Source: Paenibacillus lignilyticus
GTDB lineage: Bacteria; Bacillota; Bacilli; Paenibacillales; Paenibacillaceae
Length of the DNA stretch: 64,000 bases
Direction: 5' to 3'
Assembly: GCF_017942085.1 (NCBI RefSeq)
Contig: NZ_JAGKSP010000008.1
Span: 62,001 to 126,000, forward strand
Below, in pieces: positions 25,287 to 33,332 of the stretch. The number at the start of each line of letters is the position of its first letter. Position 1 is the stretch's first letter. The translations under genes were made by a program, and so were the position numbers. Below the pieces are notes generated by a model. That model saw only the letters and a list, made by a program, of their open reading frames with translations. It was not told the origin of the DNA and did not search any database.

Positions 25287-27752
25287 TTATGGCTTTACCG
25301 TCGCATCTGCAGCCGCAGCTTCCGGACTCATTGGTGCTGTCAGGGCATCGAAAGCACTGCGCAGATCGTCACTCTCAATAATTTGCTGCCACGGATCCTT
25401 CATGAGATCCAGGGTCTTATCAATGCGCGCATTCAAGGCATCACGATCCTCCGGTTTTTCCAGAGCAGCCTTTATCGTATCCAGGCCGATTCGAAGCGAC
25501 CACTCACTCGTCCGCTCCATGTAGTTGGCCGTTTCCCGGTAATATTGCAAGTAAGCGCCCGTCCACGCCAGAACTTCCTCTTCCGTCTTCACCTTTGTCA
25601 GCAAATCTGCCGCGCGTACGCGGGTGCCGCCATTACCGGCCACGTAAATCTCCCATCCGCCGTCAATCGCAACAACGCCGAGATCTTTAATCGTCGCCTC
25701 CGCGCAGTTACGCGGGCAGCCCGAGACAGCCAGCTTCACTTTATGCGGCGTATTCAGCCGCTCGAATTTCTTCTCCAGATCGATGCCCATCTTGATCGCA
25801 TCCTGTGTTCCGAATCGGCAGAACGTATTGCCTACGCAGGTCTTCACGGTGCGCAGCGCTTTGCCGTATGCATAACCGGAAGGCATATCGAGATCCTTCC
25901 ACATGCCCGGCAGATCTTCTTTCTTCACGCCGAGCAGGTCAATCCGCTGACCCCCGGTTATTTTCACAAGCGGTACTTGGTATTTCTCCGCAACCGTCGC
26001 GATTTTCTTCAAGTCCTCCGGCGTCGTCACCCCTCCGTAAATGCGCGGAACAACGGAGAACGTGCCGTCCTTCTGAATATTCGCATGGTTACGTTCATTC
26101 ACGAAACGGGATTCCAGCTCATCCTCGTGTTCATCCGGAAATGCCATGCCGAGATAATAATTGAGCGCCGGCCTGCATTTGGAGCAGCCCTCCGGATTGT
26201 TCCACTCCAGCACATGCATGACTTCCTTCGTCGTCGTCAGGTGCATTTGCTGAATGGCATTCACGACTTCGTCGCGCGAGAGCGCAGTACAGCCGCAGAT
26301 GCCTTCTTTCACCGCCGCCACCTGATCTGCGCCTAGCGTGGCTGTCAGAATCGCTTCCACGAGCGGCTTACAGCCGCCGCAGCCGCCGGATGCTTTGGTA
26401 CAGGCTTTCAGCTCGCCAACACTGACGCAGCCTTTCTCCGTGATCGCCTCCACCAACGTGTCTTTCGTAACGCCGTTGCAGCCGCAGACGATTTCGTCCC
26501 CGCTCATCGCGGTTACCAGATCCGCCGTGCTCACCGACTTACCGCCTCCGTTACCGCCGGACGGTCCGAACAGCACCTCTTTCTCATTTCCCGTAAAGTC
26601 CTTGCCGCTGCGAATGACGGAGAAAAGCCTTGAGCTGTCGCTCGTATCGCCGAACAAAACAGCACCGACGACCTTCCCGTTCTCAAACACGACCTTCTTA
26701 TAAATACCGTCCAAATCATCCTGTACGCGAAGCGCCTTCGTACCCGGTTCATCCGCAAATCGCCCGGCCGAGAATACGTTTACCCCCGACACCTTCAGCT
26801 TGGTTGACAGCACCGATCCTTGATAGCCGTCACTCTCGACACCCGCCAATTTCTTGGCGAGAACAGCGCCTTGTTCATAGAGCGGCGCCACCAAACCATA
26901 CACATTCCCGCGATGCTCGGCACACTCACCTACCGCATGGATGTTAGCAATACTCCCTTGGAGATGATCGTCAACGACGATACCGCGATTGACTTCCACG
27001 CCGGCACTCTTGGCCAGCTGTACGTTCGGCCTAATTCCGGCAGCCATGACGATGAGGTCCGCCTCTACATGCGTCCCATCCTTGAAGGTCAGGCCTGTCA
27101 CACGATCCTCGCCCGTAATGAAATCGGACTGCTTCTCCAGCAGAAACTTCATCCCCTGCCGTTCCAATTCCGCTTGCAAGAGACGCGACGCCGTTGCATC
27201 AAGCTGCCGCTCCATCAAGTAGGTGAAGATATGAACAACGCTCACTTCCATGCCGAGATTGACCAGCCCGCGCGCCGCTTCGATACCGAGCAAACCGCCG
27301 CCGATGACTACGGCCTTCCGGTACGTTTTCGCCGTATCGATCATCGTTTCGCAATCTTTGATGTCGCGGAATGCGATAACGCCCTCCTTATCTGCTCCGG
27401 GTATCGGTAGCATGAAAGGCAGCGACCCTGTAGCAAAAACAAGCTCATCGTAAGCCAGCGTCAGTCCTTGATCAGTCGTTACCGTACGCGCCTCCGTATC
27501 CACGGATGTGGCTTGTTGACCGGCATGAAGCGCAATGCCGTTATCGCGATACCAGTCCCAATCGTTCAATATAATATCCTTCATGCTCGCATCCCCTGCG
27601 AGAACCGACGACAGCATAATGCGGTTATAGTTGGGGTGCGGCTCCGCCCCAATGATCGAGATGTCGTAGCGATGCGGGTTCAGCTTCAGCAGCTGCTCTA
27701 CGAATGAAACACCGGCCATCCCATTACCAATCATGACTAATTTCTTTCTCAT
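25287..27752 (-). CDS. nirB: Assimilatory NAD(P)H nitrite reductase large subunit
   Basis: A cytoplasmic enzyme that reduces nitrite to ammonium with six electrons. In the 821-residue chain the order is: FAD domain (GNGMAGVSFVEQLL at the N terminus), NAD domain (AVVIGGGLLGIEAARGL), a BFD-like [2Fe-2S] module near residue 435 (CGCNG...CGGCKP), a second one near 490 (CGCTA...CSKCRP), then the siroheme/[4Fe-4S] sulfite-reductase-like region with CVGNTFCRFG and SGCPRNCAEA. All cluster cysteines seem present. It leads the nirB-nirD-hemD-cobA operon. Its promoter, GlnR-type box and two-hairpin leader are described separately. Confidence 0.95.
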   Translation of the reverse strand: MRKKLVMIGNGMAGVSFVEQLLKLNPHRYDISIIGAEPHPNYNRIMLSSVLAGDASMKDIILNDWDWYRDNGIALHAGQQATSVDTEARTVTTDQGLTLAYDELVFATGSLPFMLPIPGADKEGVIAFRDIKDCETMIDTAKTYRKAVVIGGGLLGIEAARGLVNLGMEVSVVHIFTYLMERQLDATASRLLQAELERQGMKFLLEKQSDFITGEDRVTGLTFKDGTHVEADLIVMAAGIRPNVQLAKSAGVEVNRGIVVDDHLQGSIANIHAVGECAEHRGNVYGLVAPLYEQGAVLAKKLAGVESDGYQGSVLSTKLKVSGVNVFSAGRFADEPGTKALRVQDDLDGIYKKVVFENGKVVGAVLFGDTSDSSRLFSVIRSGKDFTGNEKEVLFGPSGGNGGGKSVSTADLVTAMSGDEIVCGCNGVTKDTLVEAITEKGCVSVGELKACTKASGGCGGCKPLVEAILTATLGADQVAAVKEGICGCTALSRDEVVNAIQQMHLTTTKEVMHVLEWNNPEGCSKCRPALNYYLGMAFPDEHEDELESRFVNERNHANIQKDGTFSVVPRIYGGVTTPEDLKKIATVAEKYQVPLVKITGGQRIDLLGVKKEDLPGMWKDLDMPSGYAYGKALRTVKTCVGNTFCRFGTQDAIKMGIDLEKKFERLNTPHKVKLAVSGCPRNCAEATIKDLGVVAIDGGWEIYVAGNGGTRVRAADLLTKVKTEEEVLAWTGAYLQYYRETANYMERTSEWSLRIGLDTIKAALEKPEDRDALNARIDKTLDLMKDPWQQIIESDDLRSAFDALTAPMSPEAAAADATVKP

Positions 27753-27832
27753 GGCTATCTCTCCTAAAAGTTAGTGCGTCGCACGAGGTACGACCCTTAT
27801 TGCGCTGCAGCCCCGGCCGCTTCCGAAACCAT

Positions 27833-27874
27833 AAAAAGCCCATCCCCTCGTCGCAATTGACGAAAGAACAGGCT
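27833..27874 (-). terminator. Conditional terminator in the nirB leader
   Basis: On the minus strand a 16-bp stem with several G-U pairs (arms 27859-27874 and 27837-27852, AGCCUGUUC.../...GGAUGGGCU) and hexaloop AAUUGC is followed by UUUUUAUGG. Its 5' arm shares bases 27871-27874 with the second ANTAR-type hairpin, so the two cannot form together. It sits about 80 bp before the nirB start. Confidence 0.82.
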
Positions 27875-27909
27875 CCATTGCCGGATTTAAGAGGGCACGC
27901 CATTGTGCC
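27871..27909 (-). promoter_or_regulatory. ANTAR target: two A1/G4 hexaloop hairpins in the nirB leader
   Basis: On the minus strand, hairpin P1 (27909-27894) is GGCAC-AAUGGC-GUGCC and hairpin P2 (27882-27871) is GGC-AAUGGA-GCC. Both have six-base loops with A at position 1 and G at position 4, as ANTAR proteins require. P2 overlaps the 5' arm of the following terminator, so stabilising P2 would prevent termination. P1 begins about 14 nt after the predicted transcription start. Confidence 0.82.
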
Positions 27910-27929
27910 GTCGTAAAGATCTTGGCTTT

Positions 27930-27969
27930 AGTATAGGTTGCATTTCCGCACATGTCAATATATCTAACA
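27930..27969 (-). promoter_or_regulatory. nirB promoter with overlapping GlnR/TnrA box
   Basis: On the minus strand: TTGACA (27958-27953), 17-bp spacer, TATACT (27935-27930), a near-consensus sigma-A promoter. TGTTAGATATATTGACA (27969-27953) fits TGTNA-N7-TNACA perfectly and includes the -35 box. Control by GlnR or TnrA in response to nitrogen is expected. Confidence 0.85.
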
Positions 27970-28038
27970 TAAAATAGGACGTAACATGCCACTTTTGGTC
28001 ACTCGCCTAAAATTTAGGAAAAATAGTTGAAATGAACG

Positions 28039-28076
28039 TCGACATTCTGAGGGAGGGTATGTTATATTTTATTACA
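28039..28076 (+). promoter_or_regulatory. Promoter of the ANTAR gene with GlnR/TnrA box on the -10
   Basis: TCGACA (28039-28044), 18-bp spacer, TATATT (28063-28068). TGTTATATTTTATTACA (28060-28076) is a perfect TGTNA-N7-TNACA box covering the -10 region. Its position suggests repression rather than activation. It is the third such box within the same gene block. Confidence 0.7.
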
Positions 28077-28132
28077 AATTTGCAGGCAGGGCTCCAAAGC
28101 TGGACATTTGCTGTGCCTAAACGAGGTGACCG

Positions 28133-28690
28133 ATGATGAGATCCATCCTTTTTCTTGAGGAAGGAAGACCTCCCGTATCGATGCATAGCTTGCAGCAAAA
28201 CTGCCGCACCTTGCACCGTGCAGCTAATGCCGAAGAGGTAAAGAGCCTTATTAGTGTCGCGGATGCCGCGGTCATGCATGTCACCGTAGAGCGGATGCAG
28301 GATTGGCAATCCACAATCGCAGGCATGAGACGGCTGCCAACGCTTTGGCTTTGCTCCGAGAACGCGGTTCCGAATGAGCTTGAGTTTGGCTTTACGCTGG
28401 ACGGCGTCCTCTTCAGCTCCATGAATACCTTGGAAATGGGCGTTGCTTTGAAGTGGGGCCAGCGCGTATTCCAGCAGCGCAAGCGATGGGCCGAGGAACG
28501 GGAGCAGCTGCTGCAGCGGATCGATGAGCGTAAATGGATCGATCAAGCGAAGGCTGTACTATGCGAAATCAAAGGGATTTCCGAGGCGGAAGCTTATGAT
28601 TTCCTGCGGAAACAGGCCATGAATGAACGTAAGCGAATCGGCGATATCGCCGCCTCCATCGTGAAAGTCTATCAACTCATCCACGGGTAA
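28133..28690 (+). CDS. ANTAR-domain antiterminator with degenerate receiver domain
   Basis: A 185-residue RNA-binding regulator. Residues about 125-183 (KWIDQAKAVLCEIKGISEAEAY...) are an ANTAR domain preceded by a charged coiled-coil. Residues 1-110 resemble a response-regulator receiver but lack its key residues: EE replaces the acidic pocket aspartates, His49 stands where the phosphorylated Asp is expected, and the conserved Lys is missing. It therefore probably does not work by phosphorylation. The gene sits between nirB and the nitrate transporter, both of which have leaders with ANTAR-type hairpins, so it is the likely nitrate/nitrite-responsive antiterminator (NasT/NasR-like role). Confidence 0.85.
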   Translation: MMRSILFLEEGRPPVSMHSLQQNCRTLHRAANAEEVKSLISVADAAVMHVTVERMQDWQSTIAGMRRLPTLWLCSENAVPNELEFGFTLDGVLFSSMNTLEMGVALKWGQRVFQQRKRWAEEREQLLQRIDERKWIDQAKAVLCEIKGISEAEAYDFLRKQAMNERKRIGDIAASIVKVYQLIHG

Positions 28691-28719
28691 TAACTCTCCC
28701 AGGCGATAAAAAATATGTG

Positions 28720-28760
28720 TGTCAGCTATATTGACATGACCCTCGCAAGCCCCCTATAAT
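28720..28760 (+). promoter_or_regulatory. Nitrate transporter promoter with overlapping GlnR/TnrA box
   Basis: TTGACA (28731-28736), 18-bp spacer, TATAAT (28755-28760): both hexamers perfect. TGTCAGCTATATTGACA (28720-28736) is a perfect TGTNA-N7-TNACA box that ends in the -35 hexamer, the same arrangement as at nirB. Confidence 0.87.
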
Positions 28761-28771
28761 TGCAACTAAGA

Positions 28772-28823
28772 TCACAATGACGTGAATCGAACGATAATTT
28801 GGCTGCCACACCGACGTGGGGCC
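28772..28823 (+). promoter_or_regulatory. ANTAR target: two A1/G4 hexaloop hairpins in the transporter leader
   Basis: P1 (28772-28785) is UCAC-AAUGAC-GUGA. P2 (28801-28823) is GGCU(G)CCAC-ACCGAC-GUGGGGCC with one bulged G. Both hexaloops have A1 and G4. P1 starts about five nucleotides after the predicted transcription start; P2 ends 8-11 nt before the terminator stem. The nirB leader has the same order of parts. Confidence 0.82.
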
Positions 28824-28830
28824 GATGGCA

Positions 28831-28872
28831 AAGAGGCCGTATTGCAGTTATTTAACTGCGATGCGGCCTTTT
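28831..28872 (+). terminator. Conditional terminator in the transporter leader
   Basis: A 16-bp stem with two G-U pairs (28835-28850 with 28853-28868, GGCCGUAUUGCAGUUA), extendable by A-U pairs at the base, followed by UUUUAUU. It lies 150 bp before the coding start, so read-through is required for expression. Nothing else was seen in 28873-29022 except the ribosome site. Confidence 0.87.
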
Positions 28873-29022
28873 ATTGTGTTAGAAACGCTTACAAAGCAGT
28901 CGCTTCAAGCGAGCAACCCTCATTTTCTCGTTTGACAAGCCGAAGCTGAAGATCAAGCAGCAGCACCGTTTACAAAAAGAGAGAGATTGACCGGAATGAA
29001 CAATGGAGAGGAGCTACTTGCA

Positions 29023-30267
29023 ATGATGAATCGCGATGGATTTTTGAAAAGCGGACACAGCCCGTCCTTGCTGAGCGCGTTTTTGTATTTTGACATGAGC
29101 TTCATGGTATGGGTCCTGCTGGGGCCGCTGGCTGTCATTATTATGAGCGACTATCAGATGGATGCCGCTCAGAAAGCGAACCTGGTCGCCTTGCCAATAC
29201 TCGGCGGCTCCATCCTTCGCCTTGTGCTCGGGTATTTCACCGATGTAATCGGGCCGAAGCGTACCGGCCAGATCGGTATTGCCCTTACGATGGTCCCGCT
29301 CGTCTGGGGCTGGAAGTTCGTCGACTCCCTAGGCGAGCTGTATATCGTCGCGCTGCTGCTCGGCGTTGCCGGTGCTTCCTTCGCCGCTGCATTGCCCCTT
29401 GCAAGCCGTTGGTATCCGCCGAAATATCAGGGCCTCGCGATGGGCATCGCCGGCGCAGGCAACAGCGGAACGGTATTCACCACGCTGTTCGCCAATCGGA
29501 TCGCCCAGCATTATGGCAGCTGGCATGTTGTTTTTGGCATGGCGCTCATTCCGATCGCGATCGTATTCATTGTGTTCACCCTGCTTGCCAAAGACAGTCC
29601 GAACCAGCCTTCCCCGCGCAAGCTGTCCGATTACGGCTCGGTGCTCAAGCAGCGGGACACGTGGATGTTCTGCATGCTGTACGCCGTCACGTTCGGCGGT
29701 TTCGTCGGGATGTCCAACTATTTGACGATTTTCTTCAATACCCAGTATGGCCTTAGCCCCGTACGCGCAGCGGACTTTGCCACAATCTGTGTCATCGCGG
29801 GCAGCTTCTTCCGTCCGGTTGGCGGCTGGCTTGCCGACCGGCTCGGCGGACTTCGCATGCTGATTGCCTTGTATGCGGTCGTCGCCATTATGATGGCTTG
29901 CATCTCCACCTTGCCGCCGCTTCCGGCGATGATTGTTCTGCTGTTCATCGGGATGATGGCCCTCGGCATGGGCAACGGTTCCGTATTCCAGCTCGTGCCG
30001 CAGCGCTTCCAGAACGAGATCGGCATCGTCACCGGCATCGTCGGCGCGGCAGGAGGACTTGGCGGTTATTTTCTCCCGAAGGTGCTCGGAAACTTAAAGC
30101 TCTCGACCGGTTCCTATACGCCGGGCTTCCTTATTCTTAGCGGCGTGGCCTTGATCTGTATCGTCTTGATCTTCCTCGTGCAAGGCGCTTGGAAGAAATC
30201 CTGGATCGGCAGCGGCGGCAAAGCACGCATCGATTCGGCGGGCATGCAGAACACAGCCGCTTCTTAA
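29023..30267 (+). CDS. nasA: Nitrate/nitrite transporter, NarK/NasA family MFS
   Basis: A 414-residue major-facilitator protein with about 12 helices that imports nitrate or exchanges it for nitrite. The family's nitrate signature glycines are visible in AGAGNSGTVFTTLFANRI and GIVGAAGGLGGYFLPKVLG. The start is ATG 29023, 9 bases after GGAGAGGAG; upstream TTG 28987 and ATG 28996 are poorly placed. It is first in the transporter-nitrate reductase unit and is read through the ANTAR-controlled leader. Confidence 0.9.
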   Translation: MMNRDGFLKSGHSPSLLSAFLYFDMSFMVWVLLGPLAVIIMSDYQMDAAQKANLVALPILGGSILRLVLGYFTDVIGPKRTGQIGIALTMVPLVWGWKFVDSLGELYIVALLLGVAGASFAAALPLASRWYPPKYQGLAMGIAGAGNSGTVFTTLFANRIAQHYGSWHVVFGMALIPIAIVFIVFTLLAKDSPNQPSPRKLSDYGSVLKQRDTWMFCMLYAVTFGGFVGMSNYLTIFFNTQYGLSPVRAADFATICVIAGSFFRPVGGWLADRLGGLRMLIALYAVVAIMMACISTLPPLPAMIVLLFIGMMALGMGNGSVFQLVPQRFQNEIGIVTGIVGAAGGLGGYFLPKVLGNLKLSTGSYTPGFLILSGVALICIVLIFLVQGAWKKSWIGSGGKARIDSAGMQNTAAS

Positions 30268-30428
30268 ATGATTTCGTTAGGCGGACTGACCAGCCCGCTT
30301 GATACCCGCACTTTCAGTTGACCGAACCCTATGCCGGCCGAAGGCAGCGTGCATCATCCGGGGCAGACGGAACAAAGCCGTTCCGTCTGCACGCCTTACC
30401 CTACGCAAGCGGAAATGGAGGAAACCTC

Positions 30429-32558
30429 ATGAGCGCACTACCTATAGCAGCCGATCCAACTGCGACTCGAATTAGCTCCCATTGCTGCTTTTGCAGTATG
30501 CAGTGCGGTATTGAGCTGCTTCCCGAAGACAATGCGGCAGGCTTCGAGATTAAGCCAAGTCCGGATTTCCCGGTGGCGACGGGCCGCCTATGCCAGAAAG
30601 GGCTGAATGCCTTGGGGCATACCGTCCATGAGGAGCGTCTCCTTGTGCCGCAGCGCCGGGTCGGCTCTGCCCTGCCGGGCTCGACATGGCAGCAAACGAG
30701 CTGGGAAGATGCACTGGATGGCATCGCCTCCTCGATCTTATCCATTCAAGAGCAGCACGGCCGCGATGCCGTGTCCGTCTTCGGCGGCGGCTCGCTCACC
30801 AATGAGGTCTGTTATTTGCTAGGCAAGTTCACACGTGTCGCTTTACGCTCCAAGTATGTGGATTACAACGGGCGCTACTGCATGTCTTCCGCTGCTGCGG
30901 CGCAAATGCGCGCCTTCGGCATCGATCGCGGAATGAATGTGCCGCTGGATGATTTAATGATGGCGAACTATATTATTTTGGCCGGAACCAATATTGCGGA
31001 ATGTCAGCCGACGATGGTTCCCTATCTAATGGCAGCGAAGAAACGCGGGGCCATTATCGTTACGATCGATCCGCGCCCTACCATGACCTCCAAGCTGGCT
31101 GATATTCATGTGAATTTACAGCCGGGGTTCGACTCCGTCTTCGTCAACGGACTGCTCCATGTCATCTTGAACGAGAATCTTTTTGATCAAGCCTACGTAG
31201 ACGCTCACACAACCGGCATTGAAGAGGTGCGGGAGTCTGTTCGCGATTTCTCGCCCGATACCGTGTCCGGGTACACCGGCATTCCCAAAGAAGTCATCCG
31301 CACCATCGCGCGCGGATTTGCCCGTGCGGAAACAGGCGTCGTCCTCACTGCACGCGGATTGGAACAGCAAATCAACGGCGTGGAGCACACGCTGAACTAT
31401 ATTAATCTCTGTCTGTTAACGGGCAAAATGGGCCGGCCCGGCTGCGGATTCGGACCTGTAACCGGTCAAGCCAACGGGCAAGGCGGCCGAGAGCATGGTC
31501 AGAAAGCCGACCAGCTGCCCGGCTACCGCATGATAGACGATCCCGAAGCACGGCGGCATGTCGCGGCGGTTTGGGGAATTGAGCCGGAGGAGATCCCGGG
31601 CAAAGGGGTTTCTGCCTATGAGCTGTTCGACCGCATTCTGGACGGCGAAATCAAAGCGATGATCGTGCTCGGCTCTAATCCGCTTGTATCGAGCCCGAAT
31701 AACTCGCGCGTGGAAGAAGCATTGAGGAAGCTGGAGCTGCTCGTTGTCGTCGATCTCTTCGAGACGGAGACCGCCGCTTATGCGCACTGGCTGCTTCCGG
31801 GATCGACTTTTCTGGAGGCCGAGGGTACGTTAACCAATCTTGAAGGCCGTGTGTTTCATCGTCCGCGCGCGCTGAAGACGCCCGGTGAAGTGATGGAGGA
31901 CTACAAGCTCATTGCGGCACTGGCAGAGCGGCTTGGACGCGGTGCTTATTTTCAGTATGAATCCCCGGAAGCGGTGTTCGATGAGTTAAGCCGAGCCAGC
32001 GCAGGCGGAAAAGCTGACTACGGCGGCATGTCCTACTCGCGGATTAAGGAGAAGAAAGGGTTATTCTGGCCTTGTCCGTCGCCGGACCATCCCGGAACGC
32101 CGCGCATGTTCGAGAACGGCGTCTACTATCATCCGAACGGACGCGCCAAGCTGCACGGCATTACGCCGAAGAAACCCGCGGAAACGACGAGCTCCGAGTA
32201 TCCTTATATTCTGACGACAGGCAGGCTCGGCAACCATTACTTGAGCGGCACCCAAACGCGTCGGACGGCTGCCTTGATGAAGAAAGCGCCGGTTCCCGTC
32301 GCGGAAATCCATCCTTCCGCCGCAGAGAAACTTCTGCTGCGCCCCGGCGACCGCCTGCGCCTCACCACGCGGCGCGGTACGATGGTCATCGACGTGAAGG
32401 TGGTGCAGGATATCCACCCCACGACGGTATTCGTCCCTTTCCATTGGGGCGGCGACCTCGCCATCAATAAGCTGACCAACGATGCGCTGCACCCCATCAG
32501 CCGCATGCCGGAATTTAAGCTATGCGCCGTCCGGCTTGCGCGGGAGGCGCCACCGTAA
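30429..32558 (+). CDS. nasC: Assimilatory nitrate reductase, molybdopterin catalytic subunit
   Basis: It reduces nitrate to nitrite in the cytoplasm. The N-terminal [4Fe-4S] site is CCFCSMQCG with GRLCQKG; the Mo-bis-MGD domain includes the cysteine in YNGRYCMSS, expected to bind Mo. The C-terminal domain begins near YPYILTTGRLGNHYLSGTQTRR. ATG 30429, after GGAGGAA, gives 709 residues; the frame is open to 30318 but the extra 37 residues look unstructured. It has no C-terminal BFD-like cluster domain, and no NasB-type flavoprotein is nearby, so its electron donor is not encoded here. The symbol follows B. subtilis usage. Confidence 0.9.
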   Translation: MSALPIAADPTATRISSHCCFCSMQCGIELLPEDNAAGFEIKPSPDFPVATGRLCQKGLNALGHTVHEERLLVPQRRVGSALPGSTWQQTSWEDALDGIASSILSIQEQHGRDAVSVFGGGSLTNEVCYLLGKFTRVALRSKYVDYNGRYCMSSAAAAQMRAFGIDRGMNVPLDDLMMANYIILAGTNIAECQPTMVPYLMAAKKRGAIIVTIDPRPTMTSKLADIHVNLQPGFDSVFVNGLLHVILNENLFDQAYVDAHTTGIEEVRESVRDFSPDTVSGYTGIPKEVIRTIARGFARAETGVVLTARGLEQQINGVEHTLNYINLCLLTGKMGRPGCGFGPVTGQANGQGGREHGQKADQLPGYRMIDDPEARRHVAAVWGIEPEEIPGKGVSAYELFDRILDGEIKAMIVLGSNPLVSSPNNSRVEEALRKLELLVVVDLFETETAAYAHWLLPGSTFLEAEGTLTNLEGRVFHRPRALKTPGEVMEDYKLIAALAERLGRGAYFQYESPEAVFDELSRASAGGKADYGGMSYSRIKEKKGLFWPCPSPDHPGTPRMFENGVYYHPNGRAKLHGITPKKPAETTSSEYPYILTTGRLGNHYLSGTQTRRTAALMKKAPVPVAEIHPSAAEKLLLRPGDRLRLTTRRGTMVIDVKVVQDIHPTTVFVPFHWGGDLAINKLTNDALHPISRMPEFKLCAVRLAREAPP

Positions 32559-32672
32559 GCGGCAGCCGGCAAGGATGCGCTTGTTAGATGCATCCTTGCC
32601 GGTTCTGAATATTCCCCGTGGGCTCGAATATGATATATCGATTCGATAACCAACGAATAGGGGGAATGTCCA

Positions 32673-32921
32673 TTGACCATTGCCGTCCTACATACGATTT
32701 CCGATCCGGCGAAATTCTTCGCCGCCGCCGGCCAAGCCGATTCCGTCGGATTGCCAGCGGGTTTTAAGCTTCGCGTGCAATCCCGAACCGCAGACCGCTC
32801 CAGAAGCATTACGTTCTGGGAGGCACCGTCCGTCGAGGCCTTGCGCCAATTGGTCGAGTCCGTGATCGGCGCGTATAGCTCGAATGAGTATATCGAAATG
32901 GAAATGCATATCAACGGGTAG
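32673..32921 (+). CDS. Small protein of unknown function after nasC
   Basis: An 82-residue protein, probably beginning at TTG 32673, seven bases after AGGGGGA. Not recognised. The pattern beta-helix-beta-beta-helix-beta (TIAVLHTI; FFAAAGQ; FKLRVQSR; SITFWEAP; SVEALRQLVESV; YIEMEMHI) fits a dimeric alpha/beta-barrel (ferredoxin-like) fold. It lies 114 bp downstream of the nitrate reductase gene and is followed by a strong terminator, so it may be co-transcribed with the nitrate genes. Confidence 0.68.
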   Translation: MTIAVLHTISDPAKFFAAAGQADSVGLPAGFKLRVQSRTADRSRSITFWEAPSVEALRQLVESVIGAYSSNEYIEMEMHING

Positions 32922-32927
32922 TCGTGA

Positions 32928-32957
32928 AAAAAAGCACCTCTTCGGGTGCTTTTTTTA
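32928..32957 (+). terminator. Terminator of the nitrate reductase unit
   Basis: AAAAAAAGCACC/GGGTGCTTTTTTT with a 5-nt loop, 6 bp after the small gene's stop codon. The A and T runs make it usable in both directions. Confidence 0.88.
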
Positions 32958-33001
32958 TGTGGTAATGGTGCTTTTGACGCGGCCTTGACTGCTACCTAGA
33001 G

Positions 33002-33118
33002 CGGTAACTGTTACCGTTCTTTTGCTGGATTGCTGCTTTCCCGCTCCATGAGCGGTAACAGTTAACTCTCTTTAGCAGGAATGCGACCTTCTCGCTCCAT
33101 GAGCGGTACCTGTTACCT
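33002..33118. repeat. Three CGGTAACnGTTACCG palindromes at exactly 51 bp
   Basis: Copies start at 33002, 33053 and 33104. The first is a perfect palindrome (CGGTAACTGTTACCG); the others have one or two changes. The spacers are related, with CGCTCCATGAG before copies 2 and 3. The array lies between convergent genes (nitrate unit and mobA). Confidence 0.93.
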
Positions 33119-33171
33119 CTCTCCAGAGGGAATGAGGCTCTATAAGGCCGGGATTGCTGGTTAGTTGAACG

Positions 33172-33298
33172 AAGAGTAGCTTCAAGAGCAACACATCCGC
33201 GTTCAATTGCCGATTTGGGACTATGTGTAGCTCCACGAGCAACACATCATCAGGTAATTGGCGTTTTCAGCGGATGTGTCGCCCTCAGGGCAATACAT
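33172..33298. repeat. Three ATGTGTnGCTC...GAGCAACACAT palindromes at exactly 51 bp
   Basis: Each element is 25 bp, with centres at 33184, 33235 and 33286. The middle copy (33223-33247) is the best palindrome. In reverse complement they match the ATGTGTTGCTC family at 4523-4705, so one family is present at two loci 28 kb apart in opposite orientations. Nothing else was seen in 32958-33332. Confidence 0.93.
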
Positions 33299-33332
33299 GG
33301 GCAAGCAGTTGGGATTAAAGCAATCTTTATGG

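Noticed and set aside
27771..27992. Minus-strand frame of 73 codons upstream of nirB
   Set aside because: It covers the nirB promoter and leader hairpins and begins before the predicted transcription start.
33002..33118. Operators for a regulator of mobA
   Set aside because: The GGTAAC palindromes lie downstream of both convergent genes, not in a promoter region, and form part of the 51-bp series.
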